Assembly (NCBI GenBank): GCA_023055425.1
Contig: JALGPY010000004.1
Location: 113,687,504-113,751,503, forward strand
Reading direction: 5' to 3'
From: Linanthus parryae
Taxonomy: Eukaryota > Streptophyta > Magnoliopsida > Ericales > Polemoniaceae
Length of the DNA stretch: 64,000 nt
Below, piece by piece: positions 1 to 9,881 of the stretch. The notes beneath the pieces are model-generated. The model was given only the letters and a program-made list of their open reading frames with translations, had not been told where the DNA came from and did no database searches. The position numbers and the translations under genes were made by a program. Numbering within the stretch: position 1 is the stretch's first letter; the number at the start of each line of letters is the position of its first letter.

Positions 1-220
1 CGGACGTCCACGATATCCTAAAGCTCTGGAGAATTGTCATGGATAACGTCAAACCTGGTATAAAGAGGACAATAGAACAAGCCGACGTCGTAAATACACT
101 ACTGATCCCATCTTGGGGCGGAACCCACATGCGACGACGTACCTTAAAAACGATGCGATTTTTTGACAAATTTGTCTCTCTGTTATAGAGCAACTTCTAC
201 TCTACAACACTATAAAAATA
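1..220. other. Unassigned left edge
   Basis: No coding region, RNA gene or recognisable repeat end is visible. The last 8 bases (213-220, TAAAAATA) are the left target-site duplication of the element that begins at 221. Confidence 0.5.
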
Positions 221-420
221 GGGAATTGATTCTTACACCGGTTTATATTGATGATTACACCAGATTTTAGTTGCTGCGACCTTTTTACCCTCGATACCTC
301 GTGCCACTTCATTTGTATAATTTAATTAAGTAAATTTACATTCTTTTTTGTTATTAACTTGACATTCCTTTTTATATTTTGAGAATCGTAATGATTTTCA
401 TTCGTATCTATTGACTACTG
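221..420 (+). repeat. Left terminal inverted repeat
   Basis: Left arm of the inverted repeat, pairing with about 2665-2901. The outer 20 bases are nearly identical between arms. Further in, shared blocks such as TTGACATTCCTTTT and TGAGAAT-(C/G)-TAATGAT are separated by small indels, so the inner limit is approximate. Confidence 0.65.
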
Positions 421-474
421 ATTCATAGTAGTACTGATTGGTGTTATGGACATTGCATCCCTGAATTCCTATAA

Positions 475-688
475 GTCACCAAGCGTTGAACAGAGAGTGC
501 AATTGAAATTGTAATTAAGTAGATTCAAATAGTGGTTATGGTTAATTTCTCAAACAAAAAATTGTAATTAAGTAGTGTAATTGAAATTGGATCCATTTAT
601 TAAGCCACAATAGTTGTAACGACTTTTAACATCTCTTGTGCATTACATGTTTGGCTCCTTAGCCACCAAGCGTTGAACAGAGAGGATC
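475..688 (+). repeat. Short direct repeats inside the TIR element
   Basis: The block CACCAAGCGTTGAACAGAGAG occurs twice, near 478 and near 664. A second motif, TTGTAATTAAGTAG, is also repeated between them. No coding capacity is evident. Confidence 0.6.
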
Positions 689-789
689 GAGTGATCGAAA
701 CCATGAATTATGGGAGACGAGATCGAAAACTTTCTGTTCGGGGAATCTATATATACTATTTGAGAATGTCTCCTTCAACTTTGCATGAG

Positions 790-1434
790 GAATTGCCACG
801 TGGCACTGTGGATTCATTAATATAATTTTCAAATTTTAAATGTAAAATTCAAGGTAATAAAATGATATACTTAAAACGAAAGCTATTTACAGTATTCGTG
901 GGCTGAATTACATATTTAAAACGAATGCTATTTACAGTAATCATGGGTTGAATCCGTTCATGATTGTATAAAAACGGCTGTTTTTACTTCTATATACTTA
1001 AAATAAAACATATTGACGGTAACCATGGGTTGAACCCATTTATAATAAAACTACTTACTTAAAATAAGTGATATTTACGGTAATCATAGACTTTCGATGA
1101 TTACCTTCGGAAAAAATGGTACAAAAATTATTCTAGATACTTAAAATAAATATCAATGAAAATGGGCGAAATAAAAAATGGTATTAACGCATAAATTGCG
1201 GGAAAGTTGCCTTTCGAAATTGACATGGTATATAACGGTAATTATAGGCTGAATCCGTCCATGATTGTGTAAAAATACATATTCAAAATAAAATGTATTA
1301 CCGAAAAAATCATGATTGTGTAAAAATACATACTCAAAATAAAATACATTGATGACAAAAGATAAACAAATCCATTGCATCTCAGACATCAACACAAATT
1401 TCATCTTATATATTGAGCAAGTATGAGATGGCAA
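790..1434 (+). repeat. Tandem duplication, copy 1 (645 bp)
   Basis: Begins GAATTGCCACGTGGCACTG and runs until the same sequence restarts at 1435. Within the unit a shorter motif, roughly TATTTACGGTAATCATGGGTTGAA, recurs every 60-80 bases with substitutions, giving a repeat within a repeat. The start contains the palindrome GCCACGTGGC (a G-box core, CACGTG). Confidence 0.85.
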
Positions 1435-2071
1435 GAATTGCCACGTGGCACTGTGGATTAAGTCATATAATTTTTAATTTTAAATGTAAAATTCAAGGTA
1501 ATAAAATGATATAGTTAAAACGAAAGCTATTTACGGTAATCGTGGGCTGAATTACATATTTAAACGAATGCTATTTACGGTAATCATGGGTTGAATCCGT
1601 CCATGATTGTATAAAAGCGGCTATTTTTACTTCTATATACTTAAAATAAAACATATTGACGGTAATCATGGGTTGAACCTGTTTATAATAAAACTGCTTA
1701 CTTAAAATGAAGTGATATTTACAGTAATCATAGACTTTCGATGATTGCCTTCGGAAAAAATGGTATAATTATTCTAGATACTTAAAATAAATATCAATGA
1801 AAATGGGCAAAATAATAAATGGTATTAACGCATAAATTGCAGGAAAGTTGCCTTTCGAAATTGACATGGTATATAACGGTAATTATGAGCTGAATCTGCC
1901 CATGATTGTGTAAAAATACATATTCAATATAAAATGTATTGCCGAAAAAATCATGATTGTGTAAAAATACATACTCAAAATAAAATACATTGATGATAAA
2001 AGATAAGCAAATCCATTGCATCTCAGACATTAACACAAATTTCATCTTATATATTGAGCAAGTATGAGATG
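1435..2071 (+). repeat. Tandem duplication, copy 2 (about 637 bp)
   Basis: Closely matches 790-1434 with scattered substitutions and small indels. Homology stops at about 2071, after AGTATGAGATG. The small ORFs seen on the minus strand in both copies follow the repeat and are not genes. Confidence 0.85.
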
Positions 2072-2664
2072 AGGCCAGAAATTGACACCAGTAGGAGACG
2101 ACGAAACTACGACCCAACAGCGGAGCTCCAACAACGGTGAAAAATCAGGGTTTGGAATGAATTAGGACATTTTATGAATACTCCTTACATTTTGTTTAGC
2201 AATCCTCCATAATTGGATGCATTACGACTTTTCTTTCAGATAGCATATATTTGTCTTTCTTACATGTCAACTTCTTCAATTTTTAAATAACATTATTTTC
2301 AAATTTTAAAATATTTAATGATAAATAATGTTATTTGTGATGCAGGAAATCCAACATGGGGAGCGGGTCTCATAGAGCCAGATTCAGTTTTTTATCATTT
2401 AGCAGGAATATGATGCTACGCGTTTTCTTTTTCAATGTAGTATTTTGACTGCATAAGACATTGGTTATTTCAATTATATTAATTTTTTATTTGAAATTAC
2501 ACCGTGCATCGCACGGGTTAAAAGCTTGTTATGACTAGTTTGGTGGTTCCAAATCAAGAGATTAATCCATGCTCAGTTTGAATTTTGAACTCTTAAGGCC
2601 GAAATAACCAAGGCTACAGTCAAGTAGAGAAAGTAGCAACCCCCCTCCATGAACGATTATTCAA

Positions 2665-2901
2665 AGAAAAAATATTAATAGAAGGAACAATCATCATTCT
2701 CAGATTGTAGGAAGAATTTTCGAAAAAAAGCAGTGTTAAAAGGAATGTCAAAGAAAAGTTAATTGTTGAAATATTAACTTGCCGAAATAAGTCATTACAA
2801 ATTAAATAAATTGTCACTAATTGATTAATGAGGGTATAAAAGTCACGACAATTAAAATCCGGTGTACCCATCAATATTAGCCGGTGTAAGAATCAACTCC
2901 C
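2665..2901 (-). repeat. Right terminal inverted repeat
   Basis: Right arm, the imperfect reverse complement of 221-420. It ends at base 2901, directly before the repeated TAAAAATA. The inner boundary is approximate. Confidence 0.6.
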
Positions 2902-2909
2902 TAAAAATA

Positions 2910-3281
2910 TTATCAAACAAAATTGCATCATTTGGTATCCAAATCACCGGATCAAAGTTTCTCAAAAAAAAAATACCGGATCAAAGTGACTAGTGAATAG
3001 TAATAAATGTTAAAATGAGGCTAAAGAGATAAATCAGATCAGGTGGTATAAATGTTACATTCTGCCGTTTGTAAGCAATTAATTATAAGTAAATTTCATT
3101 CAAAAAAAAAAAAAAATTATTATGAGTAAATATTTTCCCTAAGGAAACTGCAAGTAAAATCGTAGATGAGATTCACCACTTCACAATGCCAAGGACTACC
3201 GTAACTATAAGAACCATGTATTTCTCAAGTCTCTCGCACCAACATGTGAAGCATTCCTAGGGTTTCTCTCAGCCGCCCCCG
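2910..3281. other. Upstream region of F-box gene 1
   Basis: AT-rich, with no further ORF. A weak TATA-like CTATAA lies at 3205-3210, about 70 bases before the start codon at 3282. It could be the core promoter, but nothing else confirms this. Confidence 0.35.
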
Positions 3282-4316
3282 ATGTCCAAACGAAACAGTA
3301 TGAGGGAGAAGAAGCCCACCTCCATATCCGATCTCCCCAACTGCTTCATAATCGAGATCGTCGCCAGATTTCCCCTGGAAACGGTCATGATCTGTAAGTG
3401 CGTCTGCAAGAACTGGTACCAGATCCTCTCAGATCCAATCTTTGCTAAACTCCACCTCGACCGATCCCCGAGAACCACCGCCATTGCCTTCGTCAACGTG
3501 CCCATCACTGGCGGCGACAAGAAGGCGTACTTCTACAATCCTGAATCCCCTCACGAAGAACGGAACTACCGGCAGATAACAACGTTTCCAGATCCCGAAT
3601 TTGACCGATCCCTCATCTTTGGGCACTGCAATGGGCTGCTCTTATTCGGGCTCCGATCGGGCCCGGAATTGTACGTCTACAACCCGGTCGTGAGGAAGAA
3701 AATCAAGCTTCCGGATACGATTTTTGGAGATGATGGTGGATTAATTAGCGGGTTTTACGGGATTGGTTATAGCGGTGTTTCGAGCAAGTATAAAGTCATT
3801 AAAATTACAAAAAGCAATACAAACGGGAGGAAACTAGCCGAAATCTGCGAAATCGGAGATCTGATGTGGTGGAGGAAACTGGAAAACGTCCCACCAGGAG
3901 ATTACTGGTGGAGCAGGGGTGGGGTTTTTATCAATGGGGCATTGTATTGGTTTGTTACTGAATCTTCCGATTACCTTACCCATGTGGGGTCCATTTGTCG
4001 TTTCGACTTGGCCACGGAACAGTTTCGTCTGATTCCACCCCCGCCCCGTCTGGAGCGATTTCATGTCAAAGACGTTGCGCTGTGGAAAACAGCTATAGGA
4101 TCGTGGTGTCTGCATCGTAGCCCCGTCAAGATTTATACGTGGAGGGGTTGTGTCTTGGTTACGTACTCCGTTGGAAAGCAAGCAAGCATGTGGGAGATGA
4201 GGGTGAACGGGGTAAAAGAATCTTGGTCAAAACCGATCACGATTCCAATACTAAAGTTATCGGGTCCATTAGAAATCATGTACGAGCCGAGCTTTATATC
4301 ACCAGAAGACTTGTAA
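3282..4316 (+). CDS. F-box protein with F-box-associated domain, C-terminally shortened
   Basis: An intronless 344-aa gene. Residues about 16-60 (SDLPNCFIIEIVARFPLETV ... CKNWYQILSDPIFAKLHL) form an F-box, the segment that in this family binds SKP1 and places the protein in an SCF ubiquitin ligase. The rest resembles a plant F-box-associated domain: GHCNGLLLFG and YVYNPV near 110-135, GIGYSG near 165, and W-rich segments around 195-220. This domain usually binds the substrate; the substrate here is unknown. Compared with its paralogue at 23645-24880 it lacks about 41 residues after the KESWSK block, yet it stays in frame and keeps the same end (P-S-F-I-S-P-E-D-L). An AATAAA overlaps the stop. 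It may be functional or at an early stage of decay. Confidence 0.85.
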   Translation: MSKRNSMREKKPTSISDLPNCFIIEIVARFPLETVMICKCVCKNWYQILSDPIFAKLHLDRSPRTTAIAFVNVPITGGDKKAYFYNPESPHEERNYRQITTFPDPEFDRSLIFGHCNGLLLFGLRSGPELYVYNPVVRKKIKLPDTIFGDDGGLISGFYGIGYSGVSSKYKVIKITKSNTNGRKLAEICEIGDLMWWRKLENVPPGDYWWSRGGVFINGALYWFVTESSDYLTHVGSICRFDLATEQFRLIPPPPRLERFHVKDVALWKTAIGSWCLHRSPVKIYTWRGCVLVTYSVGKQASMWEMRVNGVKESWSKPITIPILKLSGPLEIMYEPSFISPEDL

Positions 4317-4857
4317 ATAAAACTAGAATCAGAAATGTTAAAACTAGAATCACAAACTTTATTTTTCTAGTACAGTTATTTTGTTTTCCTCCTGCATTGT
4401 TACCAATTTTCTCCATTTGGCGCTGATGATTTTGCTGTTTTATTATGTCACGCAATTGAGAAGTTGTCTCTATTTTAACAAGCGTTGTGTCGCTCATTAG
4501 TTGTGTCGCTCATTATATGATAAGGCTCATAGAAGAAACTATCACTGTAAATTCTTCGTTTTATTTCCTATGTAAATTCTTCATTTCATTTCCTATGATG
4601 CTCGCTCAAAGATGTCACTCGGACAGATTTTGTTGCTATAGCATGACTACCCGACAACAGAGCTTTCTCGTAATTTGTCGCGGGAACAGATTTTTGTGAC
4701 TTTTTGACGACACCTTCTGCCACAGTGGAGTCCAAATTCCAAAGGAACTACATCTTTAGACAAATTAAATTGTAATAAAATTGAGTAGTTGAATCACTCA
4801 AAACTCTAATCAGAAAAAAAAAATGTATAAAATACATGCCACTTAACTATATATAGT
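4317..4857 (+). other. 3' flank of F-box unit A, first part
   Basis: Non-coding. It contains blocks shared with the flanks of the other array units: the sequence just after the stop codon recurs at 30653-30799, and the stretch from AACAAGCGTTGTGTCGCTCA recurs at about 41895 and 43587. It is interrupted at 4858 by a LINE and resumes at 22576. Bases 4845-4857 (AACTATATATAGT) are the left target-site duplication of that LINE. Confidence 0.75.
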
Positions 4858-5125
4858 TCGATCAGATAAATTCTAACTTCGAAATGCTCTCTCCTCTCTC
4901 CTCCCCACCACCCACGTTCCTACTGGCAAAACTGTTTCGTGCAAGCAGTTAACCACCCACCTTCGAGCAGTTTATGGCAGTTAGCCACCATTACTGGTGG
5001 TTTCCTGCTATTAATCTCACCATGTTCTACCGCGAAAAGTTCAAACTACCTACTCAGGTTCAATTTCTTAAGAGCTTTTTCATCTCTGTTCCCAGTTTAG
5101 TATAATACTCGACAATCTTACACCT

Positions 5126-6188
5126 ATGCAAGACATGGAGGCAAAATTGCAAGCTATACAATTGAATTCCCTAGAGGAGAATGAGATAACCATCTCGGAT
5201 TCTTCTATGGAAGAAGGTCTCGAAGTTTGCAAGCGGAGCCTCTTTGGTGAAGTTTGGACTTCCAATGTGCTAAACGCCATCGGAGTACAAAGAGCAATGA
5301 ATGTTGTGTGGAACGAGCCAAAGGACTTCACTGTGAATAATCTTGGCCATGGGATCTTCGGTAAGGAGATAGAGAAAGTTATGATGGGCCAAGCTTGGCT
5401 CATCAATAACTGCCTCGTCCGTCGACGAGGGTTGTAACATGAAGTCCAAAGACTACACCAAGGGCCTGTTTTCAATACAACTCTGGACATTATCGCCTGA
5501 AGGATGCACCGCGGTGAGTGGAAAATATATTGGTACGGCAATTAGAAACTTTGTGGAGGCTACCATCCCTGATAGAGGAATCATCAAAGGAAAGGTGTTT
5601 GAAGATCAAAGCTTGGCTTGTTCTAACCAAACCTCTACGGAGGGGAGGAAAGATAAAGCTGAAAGGAGGCCAAGTCCCGTGGGTCGATTTTCGTTATGAG
5701 AAGATTTTCTTCATGTGTGAAGGGTGTGGAATTGTTGGACACGATCTCACTACATGTCGAAGTGGAAATTATGGCAAAAATATGAAAACCTCAAAATCTA
5801 TGGCGATTGGCTTAGGGCTTCCGTGGCTATGGACTCTCTTCGCGAGAAAGGAAAGATTAACGAGATGGATTTGGAAGGGTTTGCCCTTTTCAGGGTTCAT
5901 GACAATGAAAACCCTTCCGAAGACATGGCGGCAGAGACTAAACAAGCCCAACCCCCTTCATCGAAGTGTATGGAAATCATGGTCGTTGATGAAGCTCCTA
6001 AAATCAAGAACTACGTCAAGGGTGGAAGGAATAAAGCCATAAAGATCCAAGAGCCAATCAGTGGTGAAAATAAAAAGAAGCTTCTTGAAACTCCTGGGAA
6101 TGTTCTTGCAGTGGGAATGAAAATGGGGAGATCGCAATCGGGTGTGGCAGCGGATGACATCCATTATGAAGCGGCGGAGGGTGACTAG
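5126..6188 (+). pseudogene. LINE-1 ORF1 (nucleic-acid-binding protein), frameshifted
   Basis: Starts MQDMEAKLQAIQLNSLEE and resembles the N-terminal DUF4283-like domain of plant LINE ORF1 proteins, which coat the element's RNA. The frame breaks near 5435 and continues in another frame. A CCHC zinc knuckle (C-E-G-C-G-I-V-G-H-D-L-T-T-C) is encoded near 5714-5758. The final segment ends at the TAG at 6186-6188, about 20 bases before the ORF2 start. At least two frame changes are needed to read through. Position, order and motif support the call; the protein is not functional. Confidence 0.8.
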
Positions 6189-6208
6189 AATCACCCCCGT
6201 CGAGACCC

Positions 6209-6766
6209 ATGAATCTCCTAAGTTGGAACGTGCGAGGGATCGCCAACCCTTGCACGTTCAACACTCTTCACTTTTTGGTGAAGAGTCATTTTCCCGCTCT
6301 TCTTTTTCTTTCTGAAACTAAGTTAGGAAAACATAAATGACGGGTCATCCAACATAAGTTTGGCTTTCAAAGTGGAATCTGGGTTCCTGGAAGAGGTTTG
6401 GCAGGAGGTCTTGCTCTTATTTGGAGTTTTGTCGTAGACGTTACGTAGATTGAAATCTAGTGTTGATGGAGCTTGGATTGTAAGCTGCGATTTAAATGAA
6501 ACTCTCTTTTTTGATGAGTATTTAGGGTCTCATTCCCCTAGTCAAAAGCTGGTGAATGAATTCACTTCTACATTACATTACTGCGATCTTGTTGATTTGA
6601 GATATGAGGGCTACAAATTTACATGGCAAATAGACGGGAAGGGGATGCAAATGTTAAAAAGCGACAGGATAGAGTGTGGTATCAAATAGCTGGATCACAC
6701 ACCACCCACATTCTACAGCTCTGCACCTGCATAGTTCTGTCTCGGATCATAGCCCGCTGCTCATAC
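6209..6766 (+). pseudogene. LINE-1 ORF2, endonuclease part
   Basis: Begins at ATG 6209 with MNLLSWNVRG, the typical start of the apurinic-like (exo-endo-phos) endonuclease of plant LINEs. Further motifs follow: a SCDLNE segment near 6485, corresponding to the GDFN block, and an SDH-like motif (D-H-S-P-L-L) at about 6746-6763. A stop codon near 6337 and frame shifts break it. The Angela copia element is inserted directly after the SDH motif; reading resumes at 15281. Confidence 0.8.
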
Positions 6767-8195
6767 TGTTGGAATAGATGCCCTAGAGGCAATCTAGTTT
6801 AGTATGAATTTGTAATTGGCTAGAAATTCATTTATTATTTATTGGATATTTAATATAATGAAGTCCTTAGATTTACAATTGTGTTGTTTATCTTAAATAT
6901 CCCTAGTCAAGTATAATGATTAAATGGGACAATCATCTATAGACTAGTATGGGGTTGGATTGATATGGAGATATCACGATCCAACACATAGGTGTGCATT
7001 ACGGAATGTTGCACTGGATTGACCCATCACCGAGAAGGCTACATACACGTTATGTTGAGTCACAAGTGCTTCTCGGGTACAATGGTATTGTCATCCTTAG
7101 ACTTGAAGTCACTAGATATTCTAGTTGTGGATCATTGTGATCTTGGTAGCGTTAAACGCTACACCGTAACTGGGTAGTTATAAAGGCGTGTACTGGATAC
7201 AATGAGAAGCAAGCTTAGAGATCGTAGTGGACGTAGAGAGGATTTGCCCCTCCCACATAACGGGAGCAAATATCCAAGGCCACTCGAGGATAGTGCTTAT
7301 AGAATGTCTGGCCAGACTCAAATAAATCAATATATGGGATATTGATGTTATTTGCACGAAGAAGGCTATTCCATGGATCGAGAAACTAGGGATTGGATAT
7401 ACGAGTGTGACTTGTATGTCTCGTGTCCAATCCGGATATGGAGGAAAAGGGATGAGACAATTACTTGTACAAGGTTGTCTAGATGACTATTCTATTAGTT
7501 GGCTAGAATGGATGTTTTGCTAGAAACCGCTCCATATTAGCAAAGAGTTGCTACCAACTAGATAGAACCTATGGGGTCACACGCTATATAGAGTTGTACT
7601 AGATTTGGAATTACTTAATTGGATTAATTAATTAGAAGGATCACTTTGCAAACCCTTGCAAACTTAGTAGGGACTAATTTGCAAGGAAGGGACTAAATTG
7701 AATTCTAGTAGGACTAGAATAAGTCCTTTAGGTAGTTAACAAGGAGTTGTTGGACTATATAAAGGACCCTCCTCCTTCCTTCCCAAAACAACTTATGCTC
7801 TAGAGAGAACATAACAAGAGTGGGAGAGAACAAAGGAGAGAGAGAGCAAGCAACAAGAGGGACGCCGCCCCCTTGCCGCCGCCCCCTCGTCCCCGACGCC
7901 ACAAAGGGGCCGAACCCCCTTTTGTGCCTCGTTTTGCGTGATTCCTTCACCCTCCTTTCATTCCGGGCTAGCACCAAGGAGATTGGAGATCTAGGAACAA
8001 CTCTAGGCGTGGATCAACTATAGAGAACGTGACACTATTCGCGTTTGAAGTCATCAAGGAGAACCCAAAGGTGTGTTTATGATTTCTTACCTTCACTATC
8101 GTTATGCATCTAGACTTGTGATCCTTGGAGGGTTTTGCATGGTTGTTTGTTTGATTATGCTTCCGTTTGCGCGATCCATGAATCAAAACCCTACA
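6767..8195 (+). repeat. 5' LTR of the Angela element
   Basis: 1429 bp, TG...CA ends, followed after one base by the primer-binding site. It carries a TATA box at 7756-7764 and, downstream of it, a purine-rich and then proline-codon-like GC-rich stretch. Small ORFs in it recur identically in the 3' LTR and are not genes. Confidence 0.95.
7756..7764 (+). promoter_or_regulatory. Putative TATA box in the 5' LTR
   Basis: TATATAAAG within GGACTATATAAAGGACC, about 440 bases from the LTR end. By analogy with Angela/BARE elements, transcription should start roughly 25-30 bases downstream and mark the U3/R border. The same box is at 14836-14844 in the 3' LTR. Confidence 0.6.
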
Positions 8196-8196
8196 G

Positions 8197-8208
8197 TGGT
8201 ATCAGAGC
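8197..8208 (+). promoter_or_regulatory. Primer-binding site (initiator tRNA-Met)
   Basis: TGGTATCAGAGC, one base after the 5' LTR. It is complementary to the 3' end of plant initiator tRNA-Met, the usual primer for copia reverse transcription. Confidence 0.93.
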
Positions 8209-9881
8209 CACAGGTCATAGAGCATAAACGTAGTTTATGTGTTACATTCTTGTTGTTTTACACCTTAATTTGTTGTTTATCGCGTAAAAAAAGACAAATC
8301 AAGCATTGGATGCAATTTGTCAAAGAATTAATCATAACAAGACCCAATTATTGCATTGGATGCATGAATTGGTGAGTTTGAGAAATTTTAGGATCTTAGA
8401 TCTAGGGTTTGGGCATCCTTGGGGAAAAAGGAGTTCTCCCACTACAAGGAAACAACCAAACTTGGGCTCCAAGCAAGGAGGTTGTTTTGGAAACAACCTC
8501 CACAAGGAGGTTCGGCCCCCTAGGGGGCCGCCCCCTTGCTTGCCGCCCAAGCTTGGCACCCTATGGGGCCGGGCGGCCCTAACCCGCGGGCCTAGCTTGC
8601 GGGTTTTGGGCCGGGCCGGCCCTAGGGCTTTATGGTTCACTTATTTGGGCCCGGGCAATTGGATTGTTGGGCCCATGGACCATTTTAACCCTATCCTAAA
8701 ATCAATTAAAATTGACCAAGCGCGTTAAAATTGGATTTTAACTGTTTATGTGCAAATCGCATGGTGATTGGATATGGCCTTAGGATGTGGTTTGATGTGG
8801 ATGTTTAATTTTGTGGTTTGGTTTTACGGCCTGCGAGCTGATCAATTAATTGTAATAATTAATTAGGGTTTTATGGATTGCGTGCCATTTTTTTCTCAAC
8901 TTGTGAGATTTATTTTATTTAGTATAGATATTAGCTAGTGCTAGATAAAGTAGATTGTTAGCCAAGATTGAAGAAAAGAAGCCCAAAGCCAAAAAGGAGC
9001 CACAAAAGATGGAGCATGGAGCATGGAGCACACCACATGACTATGAAGGATGGACCAAAAGATCAAGACGCATGGAGATGTGTTTGTTTAGGGTTCATAG
9101 ATAATTCCATTGGCTTCGAATTATCTTAGTCTAGAAAAAGGCCATATCCACATCATGTTTAATTTCTGTTTTGTGGTTGTTTATTTATTGTCTTATTATT
9201 TGTGTGGTTGGTGTATGGATGATGCATGCAATTAGGATAACAAGATAATTAGACAACCCGGATCTATTATTTGGAGTTGTGCCCAAACTCAAATAGATAG
9301 ATTAGTTGATATTGATCAACAAAATAATTAAAAATTAAAAATTGAAAAATCCCTCAAATTTTAAAATATTGTGTTCTTGCCTTCTCGTTATTTAAACACT
9401 CATTATCATCATTATTTATCAAGTTCGTGCGTGCCAAAGCATGGCGACTTGGTTCATAATGATGGAATGCGATGGCACGTAACAATGTGCAATTGTTTAG
9501 ATAAGAGGTTGAACACAACTAGGCTATTAATTTGATTAAGAAACCTAGAGGCAATCAATTGGGATTATCCATATGGATGGATAAATAAGTAGTTATTTGC
9601 CCGATTGAACCAAGAGTTGCATATGGGATGCAATTGGAATCGTTCCTACCTAAGAAGTAATCGAATTATGGGTGACTTGCCAAAGCAAGCTCATAAGGAG
9701 ATGAAAAGATGGATCTTGGCCCACTAGAAAATATAATGATATTTTCCGCATTAATATCTTGAGGGTTATTAATCCGTAGAAAAATAGTGGGAGCTATATT
9801 TGATAAACTAGCCATTATTAAATATAGTCAAAAATTCACAAATACTAAAACTTGCGTATTTTCCTTTTTGTAGAATTCCAA
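8209..9881 (+). other. Untranslated leader of the Angela element
   Basis: About 1.7 kb between the primer site and gag, long as in other Angela/BARE-type elements. It includes a GC-rich, partly palindromic stretch at about 8505-8640 (runs of GGCCGCCC and GGGCCGGGCCGGCCC) that should form strong RNA structure. The small ORF at 8306-8728 overlaps this stretch and looks fortuitous. Packaging or dimerisation signals may lie here but cannot be identified by eye. Confidence 0.6.

Larger units (their letters stand above)
746..2528 (+). mobile_element. Helitron-like element (non-autonomous)
   Basis: The 5' end looks like a plant Helitron start: A followed by TCTATATATACTATTTGAGA at 746. At the 3' end a perfect 6-bp stem (CCGTGC/GCACGG, 2502-2516, loop ATC) lies 8 bases before CTTG-T, which resembles the canonical CTAG-T end with one change. 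Helitrons insert between A and T and leave no duplication, which fits here. No Rep/helicase is encoded, so it would depend on an autonomous relative. The interior is dominated by a tandem duplication (790-2071). A later CTAG-T at 2535-2539 is an alternative end but lies far from the hairpin. Confidence 0.6.
221..2901. mobile_element. Long-TIR DNA transposon, non-autonomous
   Basis: The two ends are inverted copies of each other. The left end reads GGGAATTGATTCTTACACCG, and the reverse complement of the right end is the same with one substitution (GGGAGTTG...). Similarity continues imperfectly for about 200 bp inward. The element is bracketed by an 8-bp direct repeat, TAAAAATA (213-220 and 2902-2909). 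I see no transposase, so it is non-autonomous. An 8-bp duplication suits hAT, whereas very long TIRs suit Mutator-like or foldback elements, so the superfamily is left open. A Helitron-like sequence (746-2528) makes up most of the interior. Ends and duplication are read directly; the class is inference. Confidence 0.7.

Noticed and set aside
790..2071. Repeats considered as a CRISPR array
   Set aside because: A eukaryotic sequence with 645-bp units and diverged subrepeats. There is no constant short repeat with unique spacers and no cas genes.
2502..2516. Hairpin considered as a transcription terminator
   Set aside because: Its position a few bases before a CTTG-T end and the Helitron-like 5' end at 746 explain it better.
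6992..8023. Small ORFs in the Angela LTR (61, 87 and 67 aa), repeated at 14072-15103
   Set aside because: They are identical in both LTRs, overlap the promoter and leader, and show no domain. They are products of the duplicated LTR, not genes.
8197..8208. Possible tRNA fragments (TGGTATCAGAGC, four places)
   Set aside because: These are retroelement primer-binding sites next to LTRs. No cloverleaf or tRNA gene surrounds them.
9852..9881. Earlier start of the Angela polyprotein
   Set aside because: Position 9852 is TTG, not ATG. The first ATG is 9882, followed by a typical gag N-terminus.
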